DNA of 64,000 nucleotides from NCBI GenBank assembly GCA_034387635.1, contig JAOANU010000008.1, positions 310,001-374,000 on the forward strand, read 5' to 3'. The first letter of the stretch is position 1. Each line of letters starts with the position of its first letter. Origin of the DNA: Rhodosporidiobolus odoratus (Eukaryota; Basidiomycota; Microbotryomycetes; Sporidiobolales; Sporidiobolaceae). The notes beneath the pieces were generated by a model, which ran no database searches, had not been told where the DNA came from, and worked only from the letters and a program-made list of their open reading frames with translations. This document shows, piece after piece, positions 1 through 10,901 of the stretch. A program made the position numbers and the translations under genes.

Positions 1-470
1 CCCGAACTCGCGTCGCCGACCTTCGACTCGATCGAGCACCAGCTCGACGCCTACGTCGTCGACTTCCTCGTGCACGGTAGTCTCGATGTGCTCGTTCGCG
101 AGTCGAGTCTGTCGAGGCAGTCTGTTTGGTATGCGCTTCAGGTGTGTCCGCGGTCTTCATGGTAATCTACGTCTTCCGCCGCGTCCACGCTTGCTGACTT
201 GCTCTGCGCTTCTAGGAATTCGACCACGCCCTTGGGGCCATCCACGCCGCCATTACGAACCTTATCTACCGCAAGGACACGGAGGCTGACGACGAAGGCG
301 AAGACGTCACCGATGTTCGCGAAGACCGAAAGCATGGCGACGAGGACAGTGGGAGGGAGAGGCATGTCATCCGCCCCGCAGGAGTCTTTGACAAAGACTG
401 GTTGCTCTTCCTTGCGATCGACACTCTCTACGCCGACTTCCACGCCAAGTACCTCAACATCTTCGCCTAG
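1..470 (+). CDS. 3' end of an unrecognised protein-coding gene (5' end outside window)
   Basis: Two coding pieces join across an intron at about 70-215 (donor GTGCAC, acceptor TTCTAG, phase 0). The second piece runs open to a TAG at 468-470. The joined protein contains the stretch DAYVVDFL followed by EFDHALGAIHAAITN, then an acidic Asp/Glu-rich linker (about 25 residues), then a hydrophobic C-terminus ending FHAKYLNIFA. A donor at 77 (GTAGTC) is also possible but shifts into a frame that stops early and reads as low-complexity, so I prefer 70. I do not recognise the family and the N-terminal part is missing, so no function is offered. It may be a helical subunit of a larger complex; that is only an impression. 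Confidence 0.55.
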
Positions 471-1513
471 ATGCAGTCGAGGTGCAGGATGGACAGGATC
501 GAAGCGCAATTTCCCCTTCCAAATCTTCTTGTTTCCAACCCTTCTTCCCTTTTCTGTATCTTACTGTACTCCCAAAGGCAGAGCGATCCCGCAATTCCAT
601 CCTCAATTACTGTCTGCTCGGGACCGACTTACTTCATGCCGCCGCGATCTTTTGCTCGCTGCCCCTCCTTTCCGCATTGCCTGGACAACGGTCCTTGGTA
701 ACCTGTCGTCCGCTTCGTCCGCTCCGGTCTCGACTCACTAGTAGACACCGGCGTATGGTCAACCCGAGCTGGTCGAAATACCAGGGCGGTCGACCGTCAC
801 ACCGTGCGACTGGCTCTTCATACAGCTCAGGACGGGTCAATGACGTTGGCTAGCTCGATCGTCTGCAGTCGTCTCGCAGAACGCGGACTTGCTTCCCCTT
901 CGCGTTGCGTTGGAGGAAACAGCGGCTAACACATGGTCTGGCAACTGCGGAAGAAAAGGCTGGACACGACTCATTCTGCGCCGACAGCTTACCAGCCCGA
1001 CGCGAACGGAAACTCAAACCAGCTAACTATCGCCAGGACCAGACGTTTCCGGCAAAGGCCAGGAGCCAAGCCGAAGAGTCGCCGCGAAGAAAAGAAAAAG
1101 AACGAGAGTGCGCGCGGGGGGACAGCCCTTCGTGCAGTCGGGAGCCCGGGAGGATTCTTGAGAGCTCCTGCGAGCTCTCAGCAGTTTCGCCTGAGCGACT
1201 GCTCGCATTGCTCTGCGAAGAGGGTGCAGGCAGGCAGCGAAGGGGATCGACGGCAGGATGGCATGAGTAGGCAAGGTGCGAGATGCGGTACGGCGGGATC
1301 ATATGCAGACAGGCATGCGCACGTTAGCGCCGGATCCACCGTGAAGCATGTCAGCGTGCAATAAGCGTGGCTATCGCAGGCGCCGGGAGAGGGCAGGAAC
1401 AGTTTGTTGAGGGGAGGTTTCGAAAATGGGCGAGCTTGTCCCTCGGATTCTGCCGTGTGTGGTTTACTCTTCGTTCGTTTCGCCAACCTCGAAGCCAGCC
1501 AACACATACAACC
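471..1513. other. Intergenic region upstream of RPS4
   Basis: About 1 kb between the TAG of the partial gene and the RPS4 start. Open frames on both strands are arginine/serine-rich and look like shadow frames of GC-rich DNA. No spliceable conserved protein, tRNA or repeat was seen. The last part must hold the RPS4 promoter and 5' leader; the start context at 1510 is AACCATG-like. Confidence 0.5.
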
Positions 1514-3232
1514 ATGTACGTCCTATCAACTGACTCACCCACCCCTTTTCCACTCGTCCACCTACGGCATCGCTTCGCCGTCTCCTCGTCGAGCTACAAC
1601 TGACTTTGTCCGCACTTCACTCCGCCTTCGCTCCGACTATCGATACCTGCTCCACCCATCTTTACGCTCCACCCATCTTTACGCCTTTCAACCCACTCCT
1701 TCGCGCCATGCAGGGCCCGCGGTCCTAAGAAGCACATGTCCCGCCTTGCGGCGCCCAAGGCCTGGATGCTCGACAAGCTCGGCGGCAAGTCTCCTGCTCC
1801 AGTCTCACGTTGCTGCACAGGCTGAACTAACTTGCCTCGCCGTCTGCAGGAGCTTACGCTCCCAAGCCGTCGCCCGGTCCCCACAAGCAGCGCGAGTGCC
1901 TCCCGCTCTCGGTGAGGCAACCATCCTTTCCCCAGTTTCGACAGGCTGCACGCCGAGCATGAGAGGAAGCGAACGAGCATGGACGGGTGTGGAAAGGCAC
2001 TGGCGCCGATGCGGAAAGGCGAACGAGAAGAGGATGAGAAGCGTTGAAGAGGATGGGAAGCGTTGAAGGAGCGGATGGGTGGCGAAGAAGAGACGCAGCA
2101 GGTGTGCCATCCAACTTCCGAGCATTAGGCTGACCAGCATCCGTACCTCACAGATCTTCATCCGCAACCGCCTGAAGTACGCTCTTACCGGCCGCGAGGT
2201 CACCCTCGTTGTCAAGCAGCGTCTCATCAAGATCGACAACAAGGTTCGCACCGACGAGACCTACCCGGCTGGGTTCCAGGGTTAGTCCCCCTTGTCTTGT
2301 GATCCTAGGTCGGACACAGACCTCGGCAAACCAGCTTGAGTACCGCGACTAACCCAGGCGCGTACCGCGTTTTCTTTCTTCTTTCTTCTCTCTTCCCCTC
2401 TCCCCTTGCCCTTTCCGTGCCCCCGTGCCGCCCGTCCTCGATTAGACGTTATCTCCATTGAGAAGTCTGGCGAGCACTTCCGTCTCCTCTACGACATCAA
2501 GGGTCGCTTTGCCATTCACCGCATCTCTGAGGAGGAGGCCACCTACAAGCTCCTCAAGGTCAAGAAGGTTCAGCTTGGCGCCAAGGGCGTTCCCTTCATC
2601 GTCACCCACGACGGCCGCACCATCCGTTACCCGGACCCGGCCATCAAGGTTCACGATGTCGTCAAGTTCGACCTTGTTGAGAACAAGATCGTTGACCACG
2701 TCAAGTTCGAGCAGGGCAACGTGCGTTCCTCTCTTGCCCCGATTCTGCTGGCGGCATGCGCTGACTCTTCCGCTTCAACATGCCCTTGTCAACTTTTCTT
2801 CTGCCCCGACTACGCAATTCCTTCGACTGCACTGTCTTCCCCCTCACTGACGCCCACCTTGATACCTGCACGACCACTGCCCTTGCCCTCTTCCGACATT
2901 AACAGCTTGTCATGCTCACTGGTGGTCGTAACCAGGGCCGTGTTGGCACCATCGTTCACCGTGAGCGTCACCTCGGTGGTTACGACATCGTCCACGTCCG
3001 CGATGTCCTCGACCGCGAGTTCGCCACCCGTCTCTCCAACGTCTTCGTCATTGGCCAGGTTCGTCCCTTCGATCCTTTCCCGTGGCTTCCGTTTATTGAA
3101 TCGTCTTGCTCTCTGTTCGCACTACAGGGCAACAAGCCCCTTGTCTCCCTTCCCAAGGGCAAGGGTGTCAAGCTCTCCATTGCCGAGGAGCGTGACCAGC
3201 GCCGCAAGCAGGCCGAGAAGGCCCGCGCTTAA
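1514..3232 (+). CDS. RPS4: 40S ribosomal protein S4 (eS4)
   Basis: Structural protein of the cytosolic small ribosomal subunit. Seven coding segments: 1514-1515, 1714-1784, 1850-1911, 2154-2280, 2446-2720, 2906-3058 and 3128-3232, together 795 nt and 264 residues, the normal eS4 size. The protein begins MARGPKKHM and carries the eS4 marks [21 protein letters not shown], the KOW-like [11 protein letters not shown] and a basic C-terminus. Two features are odd. The initiator codon is split: AT at 1514-1515, then an intron with donor GTACGT, then G at 1714. The second intron begins with GC (GCAAGT at 1785) and ends CAG at 1849; only that choice keeps the invariant GGAYAPKPS junction in frame. The remaining introns are GT-AG. 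Identity is certain. The split start is a strong inference from the MARGP reading and exact phase. Confidence 0.95.
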
Positions 3233-3576
3233 GCGACCTTTGGTTGATCTGTTGCTGGTAAAATACGGAGGACGGGCGTGATGTGGCTGGTATCTTGGCA
3301 GTCTATATGTTCGGAATCAGCGCATTGCGCTTTTGCCTCCCTGCCTGAGTCTCCCTCGCAAACGCCGCGAGAAAGCAAGAAGAAAGAATATTATTGGGGG
3401 CAAGGGATACGGCAAGGCTAATAGGAAGGCTAACAAAATGCAGAGCCGCATAGAGGTGTCTCGTGCGGTGTCAGGCAGTCAGACCACCATTCCATGAGTC
3501 ACGGAACGGGTAGATAGGACTGAGTGAGGGTGGGGCAAAAAGGGTTCCTCGCCAGCGTGGACGCGCTAAAAAGAGC
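3233..3576. other. RPS4 3' region / spacer to tRNA gene
   Basis: No coding sequence is recognised between the RPS4 stop and the tRNA-Pro gene. The run of A residues at about 3568-3572, read on the minus strand, is the T-rich terminator expected just after the tRNA 3' end. Confidence 0.5.
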
Positions 3577-3660
3577 GGGCCTAACCGGGGTTTGAACCCG
3601 GGACCTCCTCCAATCGGTGTTTAACCCTAAGAAGGAATCATGCCACTAGACCATCAGGCC
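3577..3660 (-). tRNA. tRNA-Pro (anticodon AGG) with a 12-nt intron, copy 1
   Basis: Read on the minus strand this folds as a tRNA. The 7-bp acceptor stem pairs GGCCTGA with TTAGGCC, and the discriminator is C, the usual eukaryotic proline discriminator. The A box resembles TGGTCTAGTGG and the B box is GGTTCAAACCC. The anticodon stem pairs CCTTC with GGAGG, and the anticodon loop reads TTAGGG, giving AGG. About 12 bases after position 37 (TTAAACACCGAT) are a standard-position intron. The mature tRNA is 72 nt without CCA. A T5 run follows immediately as the Pol III terminator. It reads CCU/CCC proline codons through inosine-34. Confidence 0.95.
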
Positions 3661-6284
3661 GCTGTTTTGAGCGAGCAAAGTTTTATTTTGATACTAGCAT
3701 TTTTAAATTCCGGAAAATCAAACGGTGAAAACCAAGCTCCTTGGCGGTCTCGTCGTGGATAAGAGTGCGCGCATGTAACTGAACCCCGACATATCCGGTT
3801 AAACCGCATCACTGGGAGGTCAATGTGTGATAGAGAGTTCGTTTCGATGTAACGATGGCGGAGCGAGCTGGCAACAAGCGGCGAGATGCGCTCAGCGATT
3901 GAAGCAGTATGCATGCGCTACCGCCGACTAGCATGCCTCTCACTCAAGAACCCGTCTCCCTCACATACTGTTTCTGTGTACCCAGTGACCTGTTTGCCCC
4001 AAGGCATGAACGGGAAAAACCTAGGTAACGAGACTTGGTTTTGCGCGTGTCACCTCTGAGGCCGGGTCTTCGGAATGCTGCTCAGAGAGGATAGTTTTCA
4101 GCGCATCAGGTTTGCCAGCAAGTACTGAAGGGTTGCCCAGCATCATGCAGGAAGTGCCTCTTGACAGTGAGAGGTTATACTGTATGCATCGAGCTCTCTA
4201 GCTGCAGTTTCTTGTTCCCTCTAGCCTCGCCATGCTGGTCTTGATGCCTAAGCCCTTGTCAAGAGCAAAGAGGGACACCAGCTGAAGACCAGCGCAACCC
4301 TGTGTCTGCAACAACCATTTCTCGCATTGTGAGAACCTGCTCAACACCTGCCTCTCTCCGCCGCACGGAAGCCGTGGTCCAGACGTATCCTGGAAGCTTG
4401 CCTAGCTCACAGGCCGCATAGCAGAGAGGGTTGACTGTGATGGCCATGCTAGGGAGGGTTTGGACCATTCAGTCAGAATGTTGCCAGCTACAACGGGTCC
4501 GGCTCTGGCTATGCAGTATCACTTCCAGCTTTCAGGAGTCTCTATGTACGTGTCTCGGTGTTCCTGCCTGTCTTTGGGATGCAGAGGCTACATGCCGCTT
4601 TGACCTTCCCAACTCGCTTTTTCCATGCCTTGAGCCTGAGTTTGCTAAGTTCGCTTTGGCCACGACGCCCACGGCTGTTCCCCAGTGGTGGATCAACTGC
4701 AGCTGACTGGGGAAAGTGGTGTGAGTGGGCAGTAGGGCCACTTTGTTGATACTGCCTTGCTCCGCTGTACTTTGCTCGTTTCATGCCCAAGCACTCGTCC
4801 AACGGGCATGCTACGAGCAGCTGGTACATAACGCCGGATCAACAGAGTTGCATACTCACGCTTTCGATCAGCTTCATGCACTTGACCCTTTGCCCTGTTC
4901 GCAAAGCAGGTGCGCAGAATCAAATAGCTTCCTTGCAAGCAAGCTGACATGGGCCTGTGCTCTTTGCAGTTGCGCTTCATGACAACACCTACAAGTATGC
5001 GCGGGACTCCCTGCAGCATAGCCGTGCAGGGAGGGCTCGAACACTGGTGCAGAGTAGAGTCTCTTTACGAGGGAAACATACACAAGGAAGAATCCAATAA
5101 TTGGGGCTCATATGGTAGGAACCATGTGGACGTTTCAAGGTAGCTCTCAATACTGCAAGGAACGCCGGGAGGTTTCCCCAGTAGTGTCTTTATCAGGAGT
5201 GCTCAATGTGCATGGCTCAGGCAGCCCAGAAAAGTGCCATGCACCAAATGGTCTCGAATAATTGGAAGTCTTTCTGGCTCTCCTTAGGAGCTTCTCCCGG
5301 TGTGCAGGCCGACAGACCATCGGGCCACCCAACTGCTACTACTGCAACCTTCGTCGCAATGCTCAAAGATCGGCAAGTCAGCAAGACAAGCTGGCTAAAC
5401 AGCGCTTTCAGCTGATGCTCTGCCCTCCCCCATTGTCACGTGTACTGCATCCCAGTATCTCCAGGTGCCCATGGCATTCTGGGACGGCAAAGCCAGGAAG
5501 GCTGATTCTTCTTCTTTTCGACCTTCTCAATCTGCCTGTTCCGTTCTCCCTCTTTCGTCGCCGCACCGCTTCTTGTCCACCCCGTTGCCTACGCCGCCTA
5601 CCGTCCAAGATCCTGTACGGTCCCTTGCCTTGCCACCACTCCTGAGGATAGCTTCTTCCTCAACATCAGTGCTTAGTTGGTAAACGAGTAGGGAGCCTTT
5701 ACCACTCTGCTGCACAGGAGATCCAGACAGACCAGACAATCCTAGCGGAGAAGAGAAATTGACGAGCCTCGAAGCAAGACACCCGGCTCTAGTCCAGATC
5801 ACCTCCAGCCTGCCTCTGCCTAACCAATATGAGTTTCAACTCTTGCCTTTGGTAAATCCCCCCCTCGTCTTCTACCACTCAACTGCGAGGCCGAGGCCAT
5901 CTTCTGTGCGCCACTTCCAGGCCGTCCAACATCTCATTCATTGCCTTGTAAATAGCAACAGGATAGAACATCAGCCGGCTTACAAGCTTTCTGACCGAGG
6001 TCAGATTTGTACTACGATTGATGTTGAGATGTCAAGCGGTGCACTACAGTACCCTGACCGAGTCCTCCTGCGCACAGAGTCGTTCTTCAAGCCTTTGATG
6101 GCCAACAGCGTCGTCATAGCCAAGTCATGGCACAATGTCAGCTGGAACTTCGCAGCCTTGCTGACCGGAGCCCGTGATTCACGCCCTTTCTGCTCTGCAG
6201 TCCCAAATCCATCACATCCACCCGGCGTGGAAAAAGGATACGAGCCGATCCCTGCTCAGTAGGCAAAGACGGCAAAAGACGAAC
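3661..6284. other. 2.6-kb region without a recognisable gene, between two tRNA-Pro genes
   Basis: I read this interval in all frames and tried to splice it. The open frames (for example 4431-4706, 5262-5645 and 5759-6262 on plus) have no conserved motif, no convincing exon-intron phase agreement and no family resemblance. Base composition looks somewhat less GC-skewed than the flanking genes, with patches such as the AT-rich segment at 3664-3720. It may hold a non-coding RNA, a decayed element or simply spacer. I see no terminal repeats, transposase or long tandem repeat. Confidence 0.4.
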
Positions 6285-6368
6285 GGGCCTAACCGGGGTT
6301 TGAACCCGGGACCTCCTCCAGTCGGTATTCAACCCTAAGAAGGAATCATGCCACTAGACCATCAGGCC
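6285..6368 (-). tRNA. tRNA-Pro (anticodon AGG) with a 12-nt intron, copy 2
   Basis: Second copy of the tRNA at 3577-3660. The mature parts read identically: acceptor, A box, anticodon loop TTAGGG, B box GGTTCAAACCC and C discriminator. The intron differs at three positions (TTGAATACCGAC against TTAAACACCGAT). Flanks are unrelated outside the gene, so the duplicated unit is essentially the tRNA itself. A short T4 run follows on the minus strand. Confidence 0.95.
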
Positions 6369-6669
6369 GCTGATGTCTGCCGTTTCAAATATTAATATAT
6401 ATTAAGTTCAAGCAGAAGACGCAAACATGAGGTTGACAACTTCCTCTGTTTGCGGCGTACCAGCCATGGGTAACGTGGTTTGAGCGCCGTCTGCTGCGTT
6501 GAAACCTCTCAGCCGTGAGCGAAGCGTCTGGGAAAAGAATTGAGTATGTGCAAGGTCTGATCAGAGGTGAAAAACGAGAAAGAGTGGAACAGAAGAGAGG
6601 GGTCATACAGGCGAAAGCGGGATGGAGATGAGGACCGGGGTACTACTGATGGGCTAATGGAAGCTACAC

Positions 6670-8273
6670 TCAAGCCTTGACCTCGACCGGAACATCCACA
6701 ACCTCGTAGGCCGGAGCGGTCTCCCTGGCAAGAAGAGCCTTCTTCTCGTCCGCCTCGTAGGTCGGAAGCTGCTCCTCAACATCCTCGGCGAGAACGACGC
6801 CACCTTCCGCCTCCACTCCTTCCTTCGGGGTCCAAACCTCGCGGTGACGCCAGAGCTTCTTGAACTCGCCACGGATACCAGCGGTGATACCGAGACCGAC
6901 GATCATGAAGGGGATGGCGAGGGTGAGACCGAGGAAGTCGAAGGCGGACGTGTCGAGCACCTCCTTGTCGAGCGGGAGAGCGACGGCGAAAAGGCCGAAG
7001 ACGCAGAGCTGCGCGACGAGCCACGAGCGGAGGGCAGTGGCAAAGTAGGGCTTGTAGAAGCGCGACGGGACGGAGGAGGGGACGATGACACCCTGCGAGA
7101 GGAAGCGGGCGAAGCGGGCACTGGGCTCAACCGTCTCGAGGGTGATAGTGGAAGCGACGGTGGGGTTCTCCTCGACGTGGTTGGCGTAGTCGAAGCGGTA
7201 GCAGCCGGCAATCTATCACCTCAAGGACAGTCAGGAACATCGCCCAAGAACACAACGAACCGGAAATGAGGAAAAGAGGGGACAAATGCGTACCAGCATG
7301 CCCGGCACGATGCCGTAGATGAAGGGACTCATGAGGTTGATGTAGTCCATAACCGATTTCGAGGCGAACGCAATGTCCTCGGGCTTGGCGACGTCAGCCT
7401 CTCCATCCGGGCCGTCTTCCTGGTACTTCTTGACGATGACAGCGATAGCGATACCCGACAAGAGGAAAACCAACCCGAGCCATGCGAGCATGGCGAGCGA
7501 CATGACGCGGATCGAGAAAGTCTTGCGGTGAGCTTGTCCGACCGTGCGGTACAGGAGGGCGACGGCGAGGGCGCTGCCAATGGTGAGGCTGACATTGAAG
7601 TAGGCGCCGACGTTCAGGGCCGTGGCGAGAGTGAAGGAAGTGAGGACGCGAGGGAAAGAGACAGTCCCAGCGGCAGGGCGGAAGTGGAGAACTGGGGTGA
7701 AGAGGTGGGTTAGCGAGAGCAGGGAGCAAGTATCAGCACGAGACCGACGTACTGCGACCGTGACCACGGAATGCTGCCCAAGACCAAGCCTTAGTGAGGT
7801 CGACGAGAGTCTGCAGCGAGAGGTGGCATCAACCATCGAAAGCGAAGAAATGGGACAAAAAAGCGCAGAAACGTACCCCCATGAAGGCCATCTGGTAGAC
7901 GAACCCGAAGAGGACGCGGAAGAAGATGTCGAGAGCCTTTTCGTTCTGCTGCCCGAGCAGCCAGAACTCGGTTCCGAGAATGCCAACCATGAAGAAAGTG
8001 GCCGCGAAAACACGGCAGCGCTTGAGGCGCTTGCGATCATCCTCGTCGACGGGCGGAGCATCACCGAGAGCCTGGACAGCGATAAAGGTCTGAACGCGCA
8101 AGACGAGGAGGCAGAGTGGCGGCAGTGTAGGCAGTCAGCAAGGCGTCGTAATCTGGGTAAGAATGGAGACGCACCTTGAGACTCTGGCGTGCGCCCATGC
8201 TGAAGGCCAATGCGCCCGGTAAGATGGCCGTACGGGTTGCAGCATAAGTGGCGAGTTCTTGAAGAGACGCCAT
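6670..8273 (-). CDS. Multi-pass membrane protein, unrecognised family
   Basis: Five coding segments on the minus strand: 8175-8273, 7877-8089, 7749-7773, 7294-7691 and 6670-7212, closing in frame to about 425 residues. The third is a 25-nt exon encoding HSVVTVAV. Hydrophobic spans are visible at CRVFAATFFMVGILG, at FRVLFGFVYQMAFMG running into HSVVTVAVLL, at SFTLATALNVGAYF, at SLTIGSALAVALLY, at SLAMLAWLGLVFLLSG, around YGIVPGML, at SWLVAQLCVFGLFAVAL and at GLTLAIPFMIVGLG. That is about seven or eight membrane passages with a cytosolic acidic tail. The tail holds tyrosine motifs LPTYEADE and PAYEVV that resemble sorting or ubiquitin-ligase-binding sites. The donor of the 25-nt exon is GTCGGT; a GTACGT three bases upstream would break the frame. 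A transporter or receptor-like role is possible but not shown. Confidence 0.65.
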
Positions 8274-8662
8274 GATGAGGTGGAAGTGGAGCTGATGAGG
8301 CGGAAAGTGTTGCAATCAGCGCAGGTAACGGTGGCAGTGTCGCTGATGCGTATTATTTGTCTGGGATGTCTTGTCTAACGGGAAGAGTGTGAGGTTCTCT
8401 TCGATGTGAGGGAGAAAGGAGGAAATCAAGAGGAAGCGTCCGCCTCTCGGCAGCGGTGGCGGTGCAGACGCAAGCAGACGCAGGTCGGGTTCTCAACTTT
8501 CTAACCGCCTCTGCCGCTATGCACTGACTGTCATGTACCATGCGGAGGAACCCCAAAGGGTACCGGTCGCGAGAAGCCGAGAAGCCGAGAACAAACGAAT
8601 AATTCCGATTTTCCCACTGAGAATCCTGTTCCTCTTCAACCCTTCTACGGCCTGCCTTCAAT

Positions 8663-10530
8663 CTAAGCCTTCACCTCCTTCGCTCTGGCCACCATGAACT
8701 CTGTCACCTGCCGTATAGCATAATCCCCCTTGGCCTGCTCGCCACCGTTCTTGTCCTTCGCAGACCCGGGGACGAACTGCAAAGTGCCAAGCTTGGTCAG
8801 CCTGAACAGCAGGAAAACTTGAGCGAAGACGAACAGTGTCAAAGATAACCCAGTCGTGAATCCCGAGGGGCTTGACGAGTTCCTGCGGGGCGACTCCGAC
8901 CTGCAAAGTTGCCGGAAGGTGAGCAGATCAAGCGGTCGAAGGTACAGTAAGGAGATCTACCTTTTTCAAAGCGTCGGAAAAGGCTGAGATATCATCGGCA
9001 AAGATCTCCTTGCCACCTGGAGGGAAGTCCTTCGGTCAGCTCGTTATAGAATAGGGAAAGACAGGAAAACAAACAGATGGAAATGCTCACCCCAGGTCAG
9101 AAGCGTCCTTCCCTCGTCGGGAATAGCCTGTTTGTACCAGCTCAGGTCCTTAACGGCCTCAGGATTCGGGTTGACATAAGGTGAACTCAGCAACCTCAAC
9201 CCCTTCTCCGCCTCTTCCGCCTCTTTAGCACTCAACCCGAGATCAAGAACCCCCTTGGGCTCTGGCGCAGCCGACTCTGCGTTGGAGAACCACCGCAGAG
9301 GGTTCCAGGATGGAGAAGCAGTGCGTGACCAGGCCTGGACTTCGGGTGGGTAGGGGTGGACGGCGCCGACGTAAGAGAGTGAGCCGTTGAAGACGCCGCC
9401 AGAATCGATAAAGTCGGCAGGAAACGCCGGTCTACGCGAAGGAGCGTGCGAGACGAGGTTGATGAAGGGCGAGACAATGAACGCGGACTGGAAGGTTGCA
9501 GCGGGTGTCAAGGACGACGGGAAAGTCAGTTCCCATGCAAGGTCTGAGCGTAGAATAGACGCACTCCCGGCTTGCGGGGTAGCGGACCCAAGGACTTGGG
9601 AACGACGATCCTCGGGTTCGGCCTAGCCAGGTGTAGCAAGAACGCCGTGGCGAGGTTACCGCCAGCGGAATCACCTCCGACGCAGATCCGTTCTTCGGGA
9701 ATGCCGAGCTCGTTGACGAGATGGTGGTAGGCGGCGCAAATCTCGATAAGTTGTGAGGGATAGATCTTCTCCGGCGCAAGCTCTGCAGACCACAGCTCCA
9801 TCAGTGAGCTGACCGGCGCAGAGCGAAAGGCGAAACGGTGACCAGAAGCAGACATACGGTAGTCGATGCAGAATATAGAGCAACGAGTCGTCTTGTTCAC
9901 GGCTTTGGCGAGCTGCAAGAAGAAGAACTGACAGGCACCGGTCGTATCGTGGCTGGCGACGAAGAAGAGGTGAGAAGGTCGAATGGTTCAGGACAGAAAG
10001 CATCGCTTACAAGAAGCCACCGCCTGTACACGAGAGCGGACTCAGCACGCAGAATCTGGCGTGGAGATTGGGAAGAAAGGAAGCGTACCGTGAATCCAGA
10101 GGAGTACAAGCTCGTCTTCCGCCCTCTTCCCCTCCGTTCCGGGTGGAGCTATCCAGCTTCCCTTTGTCCGGGCGACTTTGACCTTCTTGACCCACTTGCT
10201 CGGCAAGCCCAAGCTGAAAGAGAGACGCCCCGGGGCCAGATACGACTTGAGGAAGAGGTGCCGAACAACCTGAACGGCGGCTTCGTGGTAAGCCGGTCGA
10301 CCGAGCTCTACTACCAAAGGAGACCTGAATCGAGTGAGAACGTAGTGGTATAACAGGTGGAAAGGGATGCGAATGAACAGGGCGGTGGTCGACAAGAATG
10401 CGTGCAAAGTGGAAGCTAGGGTGTGGGTGTGGTTGTAAGGGCCATTGACGAGGTCGATTGTGGTGGGCTCTTCCATTCCGCCGGTCGTCGAAGGTGCAAG
10501 CGACTCTTGTGAGGTGGTGTCCTGTACCAT
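8663..10530 (-). CDS. Alpha/beta hydrolase of the hormone-sensitive-lipase type (steryl-acetyl-hydrolase-like esterase)
   Basis: Eight coding segments: 10089-10530, 10011-10023, 9858-9952, 9565-9782, 9091-9487, 8961-9016, 8835-8900 and 8663-8776. All phases close, giving 466 residues. The N-terminus has a hydrophobic segment (LFIRIPFHLLYHYVL), suggesting a membrane-bound ER or lipid-droplet enzyme. The oxyanion-hole motif HGGGFF is assembled across two introns, with the glycines in a 13-nt exon. The nucleophile elbow is GDSAGGN. Then come a LAPE stretch typical of the family, GGKEIFADD supplying the likely catalytic Asp, and GIHDW the likely catalytic His. It should hydrolyse a carboxylic ester; yeast Say1-type deacetylation of steryl acetates is the nearest known activity by motif arrangement, inferred only. 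The first ATG (10530) was chosen; an in-frame ATG at 10476 is an alternative. The gene is divergent from BNA5. Confidence 0.85.
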
Positions 10531-10901
10531 TCGGGCAGGAAAGCGAGGGGAGGAGGTGCCCGGACACGGATGCGAGGCCCGCACTGAGGGTGCTTGAGTA
10601 GCGAGTGACAGACTAAGCCTTAGCGTGCCGCGCTAGACTGGCAGAGAGGATGGAGACAGACAGGAGAAAGCGAGGACCAGGCGTGGACGGCGAAGTGGGC
10701 AGTTTCAGAGCTGTAGGCGAGTTCGAGTACGATCGGCGGGAGTAAATAAGTCGTCACGGGCATGTTTATAGCAGTAGAGTGAGAGGAAGAGGAGGTCGAG
10801 GACAACTATGAGTGACAAGTCGAAGAAGGCGAAGAATGAAGAAACTCTTCCTCCGTTCAACGTTCAACGCTCTCGATCTCGCTTGGAGGACTAGTGCACT
10901 C
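10531..10901. promoter_or_regulatory. Divergent promoter region of the esterase and BNA5, with an upstream ORF
   Basis: The 371-bp space between the two divergent starts. It contains an ATG at 10808 opening a 28-codon frame that ends with TAG at 10892-10894, seven bases before the chosen BNA5 start. It also contains an ATG at 10836, in frame with BNA5, that would add 22 residues. I did not identify a TATA box or a defined factor site. Confidence 0.4.

Noticed and set aside
3661..6284. Several open frames of 60-170 codons between the tRNA genes
   Set aside because: No conserved motif, no splice partners with matching phase, no coding-like bias that I can see.
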